Source of the DNA: Calderihabitans maritimus
GTDB lineage: Bacteria; Bacillota; KKC1; Calderihabitantales; Calderihabitantaceae
Length of the DNA: 64,000 nt
Assembly: GCF_002207765.1 (NCBI RefSeq)
Contig: NZ_BDGJ01000168.1
Span: 1 to 64,000, forward strand
Direction of reading: 5' to 3'
Shown here: positions 7,967 through 16,554 of the stretch, in pieces
Layout of the letters: each line of letters begins with the position of its first letter
Position numbering within the stretch: position 1 is the first letter of the stretch
Notes under the pieces: model-generated
Told to the model about the DNA's origin: nothing
The model's input: only the letters and a program-made list of their open reading frames with translations
The model's database searches: none
Position numbers and translations under genes: made by a program

Positions 7967-8413
7967 TTATCTTAATTTGGCAAAAAACCGCTTAAGAATA
8001 TCCCGGCTTTCTTCTTCCATCACACCGGCTATAACTTCTATTTGATGGTTTAAGCGAGGGTGGTTAGCTAGGTTAATTACCGAATCTACTGCTCCCGCCT
8101 TAGGATCGGCTGCTCCGTAAATCAACCGACTGATTCTGGCTTGCACCATAGCCCCTGTACACATGGGACAGGGTTCCAGGGTTACATACAAAGAGCAACC
8201 TGTTAGCCTCCAACTACCAATGGCAGCAGCAGCTTCTTGAATAGCCAGTATTTCAGCGTGAGCCACCGGGTTCTTTTTACTTTCTTTTAAATTGTGTGCT
8301 CGGGCAATAATTTTGTCTCCATAGGTGATTACTGCCCCAATAGGAACTTCGTCTTTAGCAAAGGCTTTCTCCGCTTCCACTAAAGCCTGCTGCATATATT
8401 CCCGGTGTTTCAC
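7967..8413 (-). CDS. tadA: tRNA adenosine-34 deaminase TadA
   Basis: 148 residues with the cytidine/deoxycytidylate deaminase zinc signature: HAE (catalytic Glu) in VAHAEILAIQ and PCPMC in LEPCPMCTGAM. TadA converts A34 to inosine in tRNA-Arg(ACG); that substrate tRNA gene lies only about 165 bases upstream at 8575-8651. The start is a GTG with weak ribosome site; an ATG six codons in is the alternative. Position between tRNA genes and the SRP RNA matches yaaJ in B. subtilis. Confidence 0.94.
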   Translation of the reverse strand: MKHREYMQQALVEAEKAFAKDEVPIGAVITYGDKIIARAHNLKESKKNPVAHAEILAIQEAAAAIGSWRLTGCSLYVTLEPCPMCTGAMVQARISRLIYGAADPKAGAVDSVINLANHPRLNHQIEVIAGVMEEESRDILKRFFAKLR

Positions 8414-8458
8414 TCCATATTACACCACCAGCAATTACGACTTCACCCTCGGGTAAAT

Positions 8459-8535
8459 TGGTGCGCCCGGGAGGACTCGAACCACCGACACGCGGTTTAG
8501 GAAACCGCTGCTCTATCCTACTGAGCTACGGGCGC
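8459..8535 (-). tRNA. tRNA-Arg (anticodon CCT)
   Basis: Acceptor GCGCCCG/CGGGCGC, anticodon stem GCGGT/ACCGC with loop TTCCTAA giving CCT (reads AGG), discriminator A and encoded CCA (8459-8461). Confidence 0.96.
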
Positions 8536-8574
8536 ACATTTCTTCTGCTAGTATTTTTTTAATAATAAAAAGGT

Positions 8575-8651
8575 TGGCGCGCCCGGGAGGACTCGAACCT
8601 CCAACCTCCTGATTCGTAGTCAGTTACTCTATCCGATTGAGCTACGGGCGC
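8575..8651 (-). tRNA. tRNA-Arg (anticodon ACG), TadA substrate
   Basis: Acceptor GCGCCCG/CGGGCGC identical to the adjacent tRNA-Arg(CCT), anticodon loop CTACGAA giving ACG, which must be deaminated to ICG by TadA to read CGU/CGC/CGA. CCA encoded at 8575-8577. Confidence 0.96.
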
Positions 8652-8654
8652 ACA

Positions 8655-8750
8655 TGGCGGAGAGAGTGGGATTCGAACCCACGGTACAGGCTTTAAACCT
8701 GTACAATCGCTTAGCAGGCGACCGCCTTCGACCTACTCGGCCATCTCTCC
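8655..8750 (-). tRNA. tRNA-Ser (anticodon GCT)
   Basis: Acceptor GGAGAGA/TCTCTCC, anticodon loop CTGCTAA giving GCT (reads AGC/AGU), long variable arm GTACAGG/CCTGTAC, encoded CCA (8655-8657). Only 3 bases separate it from tRNA-Arg(ACG), so they are co-transcribed. Confidence 0.97.
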
Positions 8751-8789
8751 GCAAACTCTTAAAGGCAGTCTTTATGAAGCGCATTATTT

Positions 8790-8818
8790 ATTATACAATA
8801 GGCTACTAGAAAAATCAA
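8790..8818 (-). promoter_or_regulatory. Promoter of the tRNA-Ser(GCT)-Arg(ACG)-Arg(CCT) group
   Basis: Minus-strand TTGATT (8813-8818) and TATAAT (8790-8795) with a 17-base spacer, about 40 bases before the tRNA. Confidence 0.65.
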
Positions 8819-8856
8819 ATTTTTTACTTTCTTGTTCCCATCCTTATCTTGGAATC

Positions 8857-8945
8857 TGGCGGAGGGGGTGGGATTCGAACCCACGGCTCCCGGAGGAGTC
8901 ACTGGTTTTCAAGACCAGCTCCTTAAGCCACTCGGACACCCCTCC
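8857..8945 (-). tRNA. tRNA-Ser (anticodon TGA)
   Basis: Acceptor GGAGGGG/CCCCTCC, anticodon stem CTGGT/ACCAG with loop CTTGAAA giving TGA (reads UCA and wobble UCN), long variable arm, encoded CCA (8857-8859). Its acceptor differs from the three other serine tRNAs here. Confidence 0.97.
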
Positions 8946-8992
8946 CAAACAGGAAGTGAACTTTTCCTGCCTCCTATAAAGATTCAACTTTG

Positions 8993-9022
8993 AGTATAGC
9001 ACAAGCAATTCTGCCCTGTCAA
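8993..9022 (-). promoter_or_regulatory. Promoter of tRNA-Ser(TGA)
   Basis: Minus-strand TTGACA (9017-9022) and TATACT (8993-8998) separated by 18 bases, located in the gap after the serS stop codon and giving independent transcription of the tRNA. Confidence 0.7.
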
Positions 9023-9031
9023 TTAAAAGGC

Positions 9032-10315
<1,284 letters not shown>

Positions 10316-10344
10316 CTAAATCCCCCCAACAAAATTTTTCTTAC

Positions 10345-10634
10345 AAAACAACAGCCCCTCGCCACCAAAAAACTTAGGGACGAGAGGCTCTCTCGCGGTA
10401 CCACCCCAATTGGCTACCCACCTCTTGGCGAGGAAGGTAACCCTCTTTACCAGGCTATAACGGACCTGGCCCCGTCGCAGCTTACCACTCCGTAAAAACT
10501 ACCGGAGGCTTCGGCCTGCCACTCAGGGAGGGATTCAACAGGAGCTGTTACCGGTTCGCACCAAACACACCGGCTCTCTGTTCAAACAGCCTCCCGCCTA
10601 CTAGTTCCCTTCACCGTGTTTAATCTATATTTTT
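10345..10634 (-). promoter_or_regulatory. T-box leader of serS (serine, UCC specifier)
   Basis: The T-box core GGGGTGGTACCGCG lies at 10394-10407 (minus strand). A terminator stem AGCCTCTCG (10381-10389) / CGAGGGGCT (10353-10361) with a following T-rich run completes the riboswitch. Stem I can be folded with the specifier loop ...GTTGAA-TCC-C before the lower TCCCT/AGGGA helix, placing UCC (Ser) at 10531-10533. Uncharged tRNA-Ser(GGA), encoded at 7.7 kb, should pair with it and stabilise the antiterminator. Confidence 0.93.
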
Positions 10635-10640
10635 CCTTTT

Positions 10641-10669
10641 ATTATAAAAGGTATACGATCTTCATGCAA
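10641..10669 (-). promoter_or_regulatory. Promoter of the serS T-box transcript
   Basis: Minus-strand TTGCAT (10664-10669), 17-base spacer, TATAAT (10641-10646), just upstream of the leader RNA. Confidence 0.7.
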
Positions 10670-10679
10670 ATTGTCTCTT

Positions 10680-12260
10680 TTAGAGATGTACGTACTTCAC
10701 GTCTAAAATTCCATCTATTTTTGCAATTTCCTTCAACGTTTCTTCCGGTACAGGGGCATCTATATTCAAAAACATTACTGCTTTGCCTCCAATTACCTTT
10801 CTACCGACCTGCATTCCGGCAATATTTACATCAAGAGCTCCGATCAGGTTGCCTACCGGACCAATGATTCTAGGTTTGTCAATATGGGGTATCACCAGCA
10901 TATGTCCTTCCGGAACTGCATCAACGGTGTAGCCGTCAATACGAACAATGCGCGGTTCATTTTTCCCAAAAAGAGTACCGGCAACCGACTTTTCGCATTT
11001 ATCGGTAGTTACCTTGACGGTAATCAAATTTGCATAGTCTTCTAACTCTACCGATTTGCTCTCATACACTTTGATACCCCGGTTTTTGGCTATCAAGGGA
11101 GCATTTACATAGTTTACAGCATCCTTTAATACCGGCCTCAGTAACCCTTTCAAAAACGTATTAGTGAGAGACGTTACGTCATACTGAGCCATTTCGCCGT
11201 TATACTTTATTTCTACCTGCTTAATATGTCCTTCCGAAACCTGGGATATAAATTTACCTAGCTTTTCCACCAAGTCAACATATGGTTGTATAACTTTCAA
11301 TAACTCCGGTTTGATAGAAGGAATATTGACCGCATTTTTAACGGGTTCGCCCCTTAAGCCGGCAATAATATCATACGCCACTTCTACGGCCACATTGACT
11401 TGAGCTTCCTCCGTTGAAGCACCTAAATGAGGCGTAACAATAACGTTGTCCAGTTCAAATAAGGGACTTTCGGTTAGAGGTTCCTGTTCAAACACGTCTA
11501 TGGCTGCGCCTGCTACCTTTCCGGACTTGAGCGCCTCGTAAAGAGCTTCCTCGTCAACTATACCTCCGCGGGCTACGTTGCAAATTCGTACCCCTGGTTT
11601 CATAGCTTCAAATTGTTGCCAACTGATCATATGGTAAGTTTCTTTGGTCAAAGGAAGATGTACGGTTATGAAGTCGGACTCCTTTATAATCCGGTCAAAG
11701 TCTACCAGTTCTACCCCCAGCCTTTGGGCTCGGTCTTCAGAAATAAAGGGGTCATAGGCCAGCACTTTCATTTCCATGGCTTTAGCCCTTTTTGCCACGC
11801 CACTTCCTATTTTCCCCAAACCAATGATACCCAAAGTTTTACCGCGCAGTTCCACCCCTAAAAATTTCTTTCGTTCCCACTTACCGTTCTTAAGCAACTG
11901 GTTGGCCTGAGGAATGTTTCTGGCCAGGGCTAACATCATGGCAATGGTATGCTCCGTAGCAGCCACGGTATTCCCTTCCGGAGCATTAACCACCACTATA
12001 CCCCGCTCGGTAGCAGCATCCACATCAATATTGTCAATACCAACACCTGCTCGGCCAATAATTTTTAGCTGCCTGGCACTTTCGATAATTCTCCGGGTAA
12101 CCTTGGTCTGACTTCTAACGACTAAAGCGTGATAATCGCCTATGATGTCTACCAACTCGTCTTCCGAAAGTTTGGTTTTAACGTCGACCTGATAACCTCC
12201 TTCTTTCCTCAAAATTTCTATCCCTTTTTCTGAAATAGAATCACTGACTAGTATGCGCAT
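10680..12260 (-). CDS. serA: D-3-phosphoglycerate dehydrogenase (long form with ACT domain)
   Basis: 526 residues from ATG 12260 (AAAGGAG 8 bases upstream; a GTG three codons earlier is less likely). The D-2-hydroxyacid dehydrogenase core carries LGIIGLGKIGSGVAKRA for NAD binding, the catalytic Arg (NVARGGIVDEEAL), Glu and His (TPHLGAST). An ASB-type intervening domain and a C-terminal ACT domain (from about residue 450) follow. It would oxidise 3-phosphoglycerate to 3-phosphohydroxypyruvate, the first step to serine and then glycine. The start overlaps the aminotransferase gene end by 20 bases, so both are translated from one transcript. Confidence 0.93.
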   Translation of the reverse strand: MRILVSDSISEKGIEILRKEGGYQVDVKTKLSEDELVDIIGDYHALVVRSQTKVTRRIIESARQLKIIGRAGVGIDNIDVDAATERGIVVVNAPEGNTVAATEHTIAMMLALARNIPQANQLLKNGKWERKKFLGVELRGKTLGIIGLGKIGSGVAKRAKAMEMKVLAYDPFISEDRAQRLGVELVDFDRIIKESDFITVHLPLTKETYHMISWQQFEAMKPGVRICNVARGGIVDEEALYEALKSGKVAGAAIDVFEQEPLTESPLFELDNVIVTPHLGASTEEAQVNVAVEVAYDIIAGLRGEPVKNAVNIPSIKPELLKVIQPYVDLVEKLGKFISQVSEGHIKQVEIKYNGEMAQYDVTSLTNTFLKGLLRPVLKDAVNYVNAPLIAKNRGIKVYESKSVELEDYANLITVKVTTDKCEKSVAGTLFGKNEPRIVRIDGYTVDAVPEGHMLVIPHIDKPRIIGPVGNLIGALDVNIAGMQVGRKVIGGKAVMFLNIDAPVPEETLKEIAKIDGILDVKYVHL

Positions 12261-13419
12261 TTTCCCCACTCCTTTCCAGTAATACTCTCTGAGCAGCTCG
12301 TACCCCTACACCCAAATCAACTTTCAACCCTAGTTCAGTTAATACTAATTCCAGGGAAGCCAACGCGGCAAAAATATCAGTAGGCTTAACATAACCCAAA
12401 TGACCGATACGGAAAATCTTGTTTTTTAGCTTGCCTTGTCCACCGGCTAAAGCCACGTTATATTTATTCTGCATAAGGCTTCTGATAGCGTTAACCTGGA
12501 TTCCCTCCGGTGCAATTACCGCAGTTACGGCAGGAGAAGCTACTTCATCTGAAGCCAGCAATTCCAGACCTATAGCTTTAACCCCGGCCCTGACCATATC
12601 CCTATGTAAACGGTGCCGTTTCAGTATATTATCAAGCCCCTCCTCCAACATTAGCTGAAGCGATTCTTTTAGAGCATAAAAGAGAGAAATAGCCGGAGTC
12701 CAAGGTGTTTGTCCTTTGGACAAAAACTCCTTATACTGTTTTAAATCGAAGTAGAAAACCGGATTGGTGCTCTTTTGGGCCACTTCCCACGCTCGTTGAC
12801 TAACACTGATCATAGCCAGCCCCGGAGGAATCATGAAGGCCTTCTGGGAACCACTTATAACTACATCCAAATTCCAAGCATCTGTCTTCAATTCCCCGGC
12901 TGCAAGTCCGCTGACGGCATCAACTATGAGTAGAGCTGGATGTTCACCTCTCGCCTCGCTCACAGCTTTAAGATCGTTAATAACCCCGGTCGAAGTTTCA
13001 TTGTGCTGTAAAAAGATGGCTTTAATTTCCCGCTTCTTATCCTTATTTAACTTCTCCCTGATTACTTCCGGATCAATAGCCGTCCCCCAGGGAAAATCAA
13101 TAAAATCTACGACCGTTCCGTAACGTTCACAAATTTTCTTAAACCTTTCTCCAAATGAACCTATGGAAGCCACCAAAACCTTATCCCCCGGAGAAGTGAA
13201 GTTAGCCACCGCTGCTTCCATCCCGCCGGTACCCGAAGCGGTTAAAATAAACACATCATTTTTTGTCTCCATGATCTTCTGTATTTGAGGAGTTACCTCT
13301 TCTAAAATCTCTTTGAAGGCCGGGCCCCGGTGATTTATCATAGGTGAGCTCATGGACCTCAAAGACTGTGGGGGAACCGGTGTCGGCCCAGGCAATAAGA
13401 AAATTTGATCTTCTCGCAT
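12241..13419 (-). CDS. Class V aminotransferase (serine-pyruvate / alanine-glyoxylate / phosphoserine type)
   Basis: 392 residues with the class V PLP fold. Visible are LLPGPTPVP at the N-terminus, ASGTGGMEAA for phosphate binding, DAVSG for the PLP-ring Asp and SGSQKAFMIPPG with the PLP lysine. Homologues next to serA in Clostridia act as the SerC-like transaminase or as serine/alanine-glyoxylate aminotransferases making glycine. GGGAGG precedes the ATG at 13419. A T-box upstream controls it together with serA; its specifier appears to be glycine, which favours a glycine-linked role. Confidence 0.85.
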   Translation of the reverse strand: MREDQIFLLPGPTPVPPQSLRSMSSPMINHRGPAFKEILEEVTPQIQKIMETKNDVFILTASGTGGMEAAVANFTSPGDKVLVASIGSFGERFKKICERYGTVVDFIDFPWGTAIDPEVIREKLNKDKKREIKAIFLQHNETSTGVINDLKAVSEARGEHPALLIVDAVSGLAAGELKTDAWNLDVVISGSQKAFMIPPGLAMISVSQRAWEVAQKSTNPVFYFDLKQYKEFLSKGQTPWTPAISLFYALKESLQLMLEEGLDNILKRHRLHRDMVRAGVKAIGLELLASDEVASPAVTAVIAPEGIQVNAIRSLMQNKYNVALAGGQGKLKNKIFRIGHLGYVKPTDIFAALASLELVLTELGLKVDLGVGVRAAQRVLLERSGENAHTSQ

Positions 13420-13452
13420 AGTAAACCTCCCTTACACCATTGTTCAAACATT

Positions 13453-13745
13453 AAAAATAAAACCTCTCATCACCCGACTAATTCAATCAGGGACGAGAGG
13501 ATTTTCCTTCCCGCGGTGCCACCCTTCTTGGACAGGACATAAATAGCCTGTCCCTCTCTGTATGCGTAACGGACATAACCGGAACGACTTAATTTAGCCA
13601 TCAGGCTAATTTTTCGCCGCCCACTCCAGGGTGCCTTTCACCAGCAGGCGCACTGGTTTGCACCGACCACCAGCTCTCTGTAGACAACCTTGCTGGTTAC
13701 TTTCCCTTTCATCGTGTTTGTACTATTAAGAACAATCAAGTTTTG
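13453..13745 (-). promoter_or_regulatory. T-box leader of the aminotransferase-serA operon (glycine GGC specifier)
   Basis: T-box core GGGTGGCACCGCGG at 13511-13524 (minus strand) and a terminator hairpin between 13463 and 13500 with a TTTTATTTTT tail are clear. In stem I the helix ACCAGCA/TGCTGGT sits above the loop GAAAGGCA and AGGG/CCCT below it. The loop GAAAGGCA with GGC (13633-13635) is the arrangement I recall from the B. subtilis glyQS glycine T-box. No serine codon occupies the slot. Confidence 0.9.
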
Positions 13746-13751
13746 CTAATT

Positions 13752-13780
13752 ATATTACAATACTGCTACTAAAAAATCAA
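13752..13780 (-). promoter_or_regulatory. Promoter of the aminotransferase-serA T-box transcript
   Basis: Minus-strand TTGATT (13775-13780), 17-base spacer, TAATAT (13752-13757). It lies just ahead of the leader and within 20 bases of the neighbouring GH15 gene's stop. Confidence 0.5.
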
Positions 13781-13798
13781 CCTGTTTTTAAAAAATTT

Positions 13799-14863
13799 TT
13801 AGGCCTTCATAACAGCTAGTTTTAAAATAATGTACATGGCGTGGGACCAGAGTAAAGGTTTGGCAATGGGTCCCCATTTGTTAACCCATTTCCAGTAATG
13901 TTCTTCCGAATTAAGACAATAAGGTACCTGTTCAGGTAATCTTCCTTCGCCATCAAATTGATCTTCAACCCATTTCAGGCACCTTTTAGCTTTGTTCCAT
14001 TCACCTACTTTACAATAGTACCAGCCCAGCCACGCAGTTAATAACACCCATTGCCCTCCCCCATAGTACGTGTCCGTGCGATATCTTTTCACCCCTCCAT
14101 CGGTTAAATCTTCTTCGATTTTTTCAACTGTTCTGCGCATAAGAGGGTGCTGCGGCTCGATTACACCAAAAGGAACACTCAACCACAAAAGATTGGCATC
14201 AACTTCTGAAGATCCCGGCAACTTTACAAAATGGCCATCTTCAACATACTCCGTGAGTATTTTTTCCTTGATTTGTATTAAGACATTATTAACGAGATCT
14301 TTTTTATAATCAAAATCAATAATTATTTCCTTAAGGCCTCCATAAATACAACCTAAAGTAGAAGGATGTACCCAATTTTCATTTTCTTCCCAACAGTCAA
14401 AACATGGTACCCACCAGAATTTCAAAAGATAGTCGATTACCGTCTCAATGCTAGTCACCCAGAGAATTGGATTTTTTCCCGCCAACCGTATATGCTGTGA
14501 TAAACCCCATAGGTAAGTTCCGTAACCATCTAACTGGAAATTCCCCCATGGTTCTTGCCCTTCTTCACCGGCCAAGGTGTAACGAGTATGAAAATATTCA
14601 TCCGTACCGATAATTTCTTTGCGCAGCTGTTTTTCTATCAGGTTTTTATATTTATATGAATAACGCTTTAAGGTGCTATCAACCCAATTATAGAAGCGCT
14701 CGGATCTTTCATGTTCTCCTACCAGATCTAAGGCATAAGCTATAAAAGTACCGTCCCGTAGCCAGCAATACTGATAGGTTTTGAAATTTGGTGAAGCAGG
14801 GAAACTACCGTACTTCGATTGGCTCTCCTTAATGATCTCGACACTTTGCTGAAGAAAGTCCAC
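13799..14863 (-). CDS. GH15 glucoamylase-like catalytic domain protein
   Basis: 354 residues with the (alpha/alpha)6 toroid features of glycoside hydrolase family 15: WLRDG at 34-38, the WEE general-acid region (CFDCWEENENW, 158-160) and the LPEQV general-base motif with Glu311. No signal peptide, no N-terminal beta-sandwich domain and no starch-binding domain, so it is shorter than ordinary bacterial glucoamylases and probably cytoplasmic, perhaps acting on trehalose, maltosides or glycogen. ATG at 14863 with GGGAGGA. It is a single-gene unit between pdxT and the serA T-box, an insertion relative to the B. subtilis order. Confidence 0.75.
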   Translation of the reverse strand: MDFLQQSVEIIKESQSKYGSFPASPNFKTYQYCWLRDGTFIAYALDLVGEHERSERFYNWVDSTLKRYSYKYKNLIEKQLRKEIIGTDEYFHTRYTLAGEEGQEPWGNFQLDGYGTYLWGLSQHIRLAGKNPILWVTSIETVIDYLLKFWWVPCFDCWEENENWVHPSTLGCIYGGLKEIIIDFDYKKDLVNNVLIQIKEKILTEYVEDGHFVKLPGSSEVDANLLWLSVPFGVIEPQHPLMRRTVEKIEEDLTDGGVKRYRTDTYYGGGQWVLLTAWLGWYYCKVGEWNKAKRCLKWVEDQFDGEGRLPEQVPYCLNSEEHYWKWVNKWGPIAKPLLWSHAMYIILKLAVMKA

Positions 14864-14920
14864 TGTTGTATCCTCCCTACTGGTTTTACTATTAGGTTAT
14901 GCAGTATAAAATGGGTTAAA

Positions 14921-14948
14921 CAAAAAAACATCCACCGTTAGGTGGATG
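14921..14948 (-). terminator. Rho-independent terminator of pdxST
   Basis: Minus-strand CATCCACC-TAAC-GGTGGATG stem (14929-14948) and TTTTTTT. The stem begins inside the last codons of pdxT. Confidence 0.9.
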
Positions 14949-15519
14949 TGGCTTCCTCGACCATTTTTAAGAAATATTTATGGATTCTTAAATCTTTCGT
15001 CAGTTCCGGATGAAATGCGCTAGCAAGAAACTGCCCTTGACGGGCAAATATTATTTTATCGTCATATTTAGCCAACACCTCGATTTCCGGCCCCACCCGG
15101 GTTATATATGGCGCCCGGATAAAAACTCCTCGAAAAGGTGTATCTCCCAAGGCCGGAATCTGTAAGTCTGCTTCAAAACTATCTACCTGCCTACCAAAAG
15201 CATTTCTTTTAACTTCCATTTCCATTAAACCTAAACGAGGCTGATTGCTCCCTTCAATTTCCTTTGCTAAAAGTACTAATCCGGCACAAGTTCCGTATAT
15301 AGGCATTCCTGCTGCTGCTTTCTTCTGAATAGGCTCCATAAGATCGTAATCAATTAAAAGCCTGCCCATGGTAGTGCTCTCGCCACCGGGAATGATAAGT
15401 CCATCAACCTGCTCCAATTCTTGTCTTTTTCGCACTTCTATACTGTCAACACCACATTCCTTTATAGCCATTCGGTGTTCTCTAAATGCTCCCTGTAATG
15501 CCAGAACTCCTATCAGCAT
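14938..15519 (-). CDS. pdxT: Pyridoxal 5'-phosphate synthase glutaminase subunit PdxT
   Basis: 193 residues from ATG 15519. It is a class I glutamine amidotransferase: oxyanion loop PGGESTT, nucleophile Cys in YGTCAGLVLLA, and the His-Glu pair in AFHPELT. It makes ammonia from glutamine for PdxS. A GTG four codons upstream also exists but lacks ribosome-site spacing. It lies 15 bases after pdxS in the standard pdxS-pdxT operon; the two form the 24-subunit PLP synthase. Many PLP enzymes in this window (class V aminotransferases, SelA, CysK, two gamma-family enzymes) use the cofactor. Confidence 0.96.
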   Translation of the reverse strand: MLIGVLALQGAFREHRMAIKECGVDSIEVRKRQELEQVDGLIIPGGESTTMGRLLIDYDLMEPIQKKAAAGMPIYGTCAGLVLLAKEIEGSNQPRLGLMEMEVKRNAFGRQVDSFEADLQIPALGDTPFRGVFIRAPYITRVGPEIEVLAKYDDKIIFARQGQFLASAFHPELTKDLRIHKYFLKMVEEATST

Positions 15520-15534
15520 TAAACATTCCACCCT

Positions 15535-16419
15535 TTACCAGCCGCGTTCCTGCATTCGTTCATGTTCAGGAATTGAAGCTATTTCCAATCCCGGCATAGC
15601 TTCTCCCAGATCCTTAGAAACCTCTGCCAAAATCTGAGGATCATTATAATGAGTTACTGCCGCTACTATTGCTTTAGCTCTGGCTGCCGGATTTTTAGAC
15701 TTAAAGATTCCGGAACCTACGAAAACTCCATCAGCCCCTAACTGCATCATTAAAGCTGCATCTGCAGGGGTGGCAATTCCTCCGGCAGCGAAATTCACTA
15801 CCGGTAGTCTACCCAATTCAGCTACCTGCACTACCAGCTCGTATGGAGCTCCCAGTTTTTTAGCAGCCGTCATGAGTTCCTCTCTGGGCATATTTTGTAA
15901 ACTTCTTATTTCGTCCATCATCCGGCGCATATGCCTTACTGCCTCAACTACGTTACCTGTTCCCGGTTCCCCTTTAGTCCTGATCATGGCCGCCCCTTCG
16001 CCTATCCGTCTTAAGGCTTCTCCTAAATTACGAGCGCCACATACGAAGGGTACTTTGAAAGCATGTTTGTCAATATGATAATCTTCATCAGCCGGCGTTA
16101 AAACCTCACTCTCATCGATATAATCTACCCCCAGCGCTTCTAAGATCTGGGCCTCTACGAAGTGCCCTATTCTGGCCTTTGCCATTACCGGTATGGTTAC
16201 GGCATCCATAATTTCCAGGATCACTTTGGGGTCAGCCATTCTGGCCACTCCCCCGGCCGCTCTGATGTCCGCCGGCACCCTTTCCAGAGCCATAACCGCG
16301 CAAGCTCCTGCTTCCTCAGCTATTTTGGCCTGTTCGGGCGTAGTCACGTCCATAATTACGCCGCCTTTTAACATTTCAGCTAAGCCTTTTTTCACCGTCC
16401 ATGTCCCTTTTTCTGCCAT
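15535..16419 (-). CDS. pdxS: Pyridoxal 5'-phosphate synthase lyase subunit PdxS
   Basis: 294 residues from ATG 16419, the exact family length. A GGGAGGA ribosome site lies 7-8 bases upstream; the longer TTG frame incorporates that site and is rejected. Conserved [20 protein letters not shown]-type N-terminus with the catalytic Asp, the Lys in MAKARIGH that binds ribose 5-phosphate, and the [17 protein letters not shown] phosphate-binding loop are all present. It condenses ribose 5-phosphate, glyceraldehyde 3-phosphate and ammonia into PLP. Confidence 0.97.
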   Translation of the reverse strand: MAEKGTWTVKKGLAEMLKGGVIMDVTTPEQAKIAEEAGACAVMALERVPADIRAAGGVARMADPKVILEIMDAVTIPVMAKARIGHFVEAQILEALGVDYIDESEVLTPADEDYHIDKHAFKVPFVCGARNLGEALRRIGEGAAMIRTKGEPGTGNVVEAVRHMRRMMDEIRSLQNMPREELMTAAKKLGAPYELVVQVAELGRLPVVNFAAGGIATPADAALMMQLGADGVFVGSGIFKSKNPAARAKAIVAAVTHYNDPQILAEVSKDLGEAMPGLEIASIPEHERMQERGW

Positions 16420-16498
16420 AATACTGGATCCTCCCAAAAAATAAAATAAATAAACTGACCAAGACAGTTAACTTACTAAACATTCATTACATTATTCT

Positions 16499-16527
16499 AC
16501 TATAATTCATCCCCTAAAACAAGCCAA
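16499..16527 (-). promoter_or_regulatory. Promoter of pdxST
   Basis: Minus-strand TTGGCT (16522-16527), 17-base spacer, TATAGT (16499-16504), about 80 bases ahead of pdxS. Confidence 0.55.
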
Positions 16528-16554
16528 AAGTAACCCTTTCAGTATAGCAAGAAT

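Noticed and set aside
13453-13745. A serine specifier for this T-box, as expected from serA
   Set aside because: No UCN or AGY triplet occupies the specifier position; the loop reads GAAAGGCA with GGC.
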